The notes under the pieces: model-generated
The model's database searches: none
Told to the model about the DNA's origin: nothing
The model's input: the letters and a program-made list of their open reading frames with translations, nothing else
Position numbers and translations under genes: made by a program
Shown: positions 62,331-64,000 of the stretch, in pieces
Layout: every line of letters begins with the position of its first letter
Position numbering within the stretch: position 1 is the first letter of the stretch
From: Tolypeutes matacus
Taxonomy: Eukaryota > Chordata > Mammalia > Cingulata > Chlamyphoridae
Length of the DNA: 64,000 nucleotides
NCBI GenBank assembly: GCA_026826555.1
Contig: JAKSZT010053837.1
Span: 450,770-514,769 of the forward strand
Direction: 5' to 3'

Positions 62331-64000
62331 AAATTTACGAAACACATATTTTCTGTGTTTATTTCCTAATAGATTGAAAAACAAAAAAAAAAATGGTAAA
62401 CAACTGAAATGTTCACAATCAAGGGACTTGTTAAATAAGTTATGGTACAGCTATACACTAGAACACCACAAACTTTTTAATATAACCAATAGTCTTGATA
62501 TGTAAACAAAATAATTGATTTTTAATATGTTATGTTTGCAGTGGTTAAATTTCTAGAAATGAAAAAACTGGGATAAAATAAGAAAAGCATTAAGGATTGT
62601 TCACACTTTGTTAAATTGTTTTCTGAAAATGTTTGGCAAATTTGTACATCCACCAACAGAAATAGTAGTTAATGTAAGGGCATATTGGATTGTAAAAAAT
62701 GTTTTTTTAAATATTTGGAACAATTAAACTAATTTTGTCCCCATGGGAGAAAGGAAAATGGCTATTGTTATTAAGGATAGAGAACAGAATAAACATTGTC
62801 TAAGAAAAGTTTAAAAAGTGATAGAATCAGGTGGACAATTGGTTCAAACAGAGTATTATATAAGACTTATATCACTAATTTCACAACATGCACTCAAACA
62901 AATTTCAGATTAACCAAAATGCTAACTGTAAACCATGAGACAATAAAACTAGCAAAATACAGATAAATATTATAACTTTCTAGCCACGCACTGATGAGGA
63001 AAGAAATGTAAAAGCAAAACAGGTCAAACTACAGAAACATCGTTTTTGTTGATAATATAAATATTTTAATCATTAATAAGTATATTAAAAGATTTTCCTT
63101 TCATTACAAAAGAAATACAAACCAAAATATTAATGATATATCACTTTTACCAATCAAATCAGTAAATATTGATGAACCAAATGAAATTGCACTGAACTGG
63201 ACAGTGTACAGGAAAGCAGGCATTTAATTACATGTGCTTCTGGTTAAGCTATACACGGGCACACCTTTCTGGAAAGTAATGTATCAGTTTGTATCAAATC
63301 AGGTCAATATAAAGCTTATTTTATCACTGAAATAATCTAGTATTCAGTGGATTAAAAATGTTTGCACTCACTGATTAAAATTTCAAAACCATGGGGAAAA
63401 TACGGTTCATTCAATTAATTAACTTGAGAAAAAACACTAGACAGATGGAAGAATAAAGCAGCAATTAAATCCCAAGGCAAGAAAAACAAAATAAAATAAA
63501 AGGAAGAGCTGAGCTCAGACTGCATACCATCATTTATAAGATGAACACATACCATATTTGTACAGAAACTATTTGCTCCCAAAACTATCATTTAATAACA
63601 TTGGATCAAGAGTTGAAACTTATATCCAAGAGTGACATTTATTTTTAACTTCTAGAGAGAAGCAAGTAAGTGAAAGCAATCATACTCACCAACTTGAAGA
63701 ATAAATTTGAAAAGTTTGTGGAAGAATCACAGGTGTGAAAAAATATACTGGTGCAGACTGAATTAATGAAACTATGGCGGGTAGTCTGGTAGAAGAATCT
63801 CCAGGCAAGATTTTACATTATAAACAAAAATCTAGTATGATACATGCTATTTTGTTAAACAAAGAGTCAATGAAAAACTACAAAGGAAGTTCTCATGTAA
63901 CAGCTGATTTGTAGTCTACCTCCCCCACAAGATACCTAGCAGCATTAGCAGCGAAAATGTTGTTTTAATATGCCATGACCTTAGATAACTTTGAAAGGCA
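62331..64000. other. AT-rich right flank, nothing firmly recognised
   Basis: No KLR exon or long frame. Some phrases near 63240..63300 ('ctttctggaaagtaatgta') resemble old L1 ORF2 ends. A single GTGAGT-type donor on the minus strand near 63690 has no supporting exon. Confidence 0.4.

Noticed and set aside
63650..63725. Possible first exon of a further KLR gene (GTGAGT donor on the minus strand)
   Set aside because: Only a donor-like word is present, with no coding signature, paralogous copy or acceptor partner.

Overview
This is a vertebrate nuclear DNA window, mammalian and most likely xenarthran (armadillo-like). The evidence is split genes with GT-AG introns, dense L1 remnants, an MLT1-type LTR, and many tRNA-like SINEs that match the armadillo DAS family in head sequence and A/T-rich tail. 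The 400-base N run points to a draft assembly. The species call is inference from the SINEs.

The host content is part of the natural killer gene complex, all on the minus strand. From left to right: (1) the first three coding exons (205..1461) of a KLRC/NKG2 receptor gene that runs off the left edge; (2) a complete six-exon KLRC1/NKG2A-like gene (15436..19163), 717 nt of CDS including the stop, reading open through every inferred splice; (3) an orphan KLR transmembrane exon relic (33630..33719); (4) a complete six-exon KLRI1-like inhibitory receptor gene (46384..58346), 744 nt of CDS including the stop. I built the exon models by hand from splice signals, reading phase and the KLR domain order: ITIM tail, membrane segment, stalk, then three C-type-lectin exons. 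Two CTLD exons in the models have the 152-nt length and matching phases.

Genes 1 and 2 lie in a tandem duplication (about 1..4590 and 17720..22865). The main surprise is gene 1. It keeps two intact ITIMs but has a lysine in its membrane segment where gene 2 has methionine. That combines an inhibitory tail with the kind of residue that normally recruits DAP12-type activating adaptors. The KLRI1-like gene keeps one intact ITIM, has His for Tyr in the second motif, and lacks one conserved lectin-domain cysteine.

The rest is mostly retroelements. A near full-length antisense L1 fills about 5.7-11.4 kb. A sense L1 at 24.0-30.4 kb is split by a second L1 (24493..28660) with a visible target-site duplication. 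Further L1s lie at 34.2-39.1 and 59.3-62.3 kb. Three copies of one LTR family lie at about 11.6, 31.0 and 40.3 kb. A processed CRLS1 (cardiolipin synthase) pseudogene with target-site duplications (31322..33563) brings a GC-rich island and carries its own nested insertion. All percentages and subfamily names would need alignment; none were computed here.
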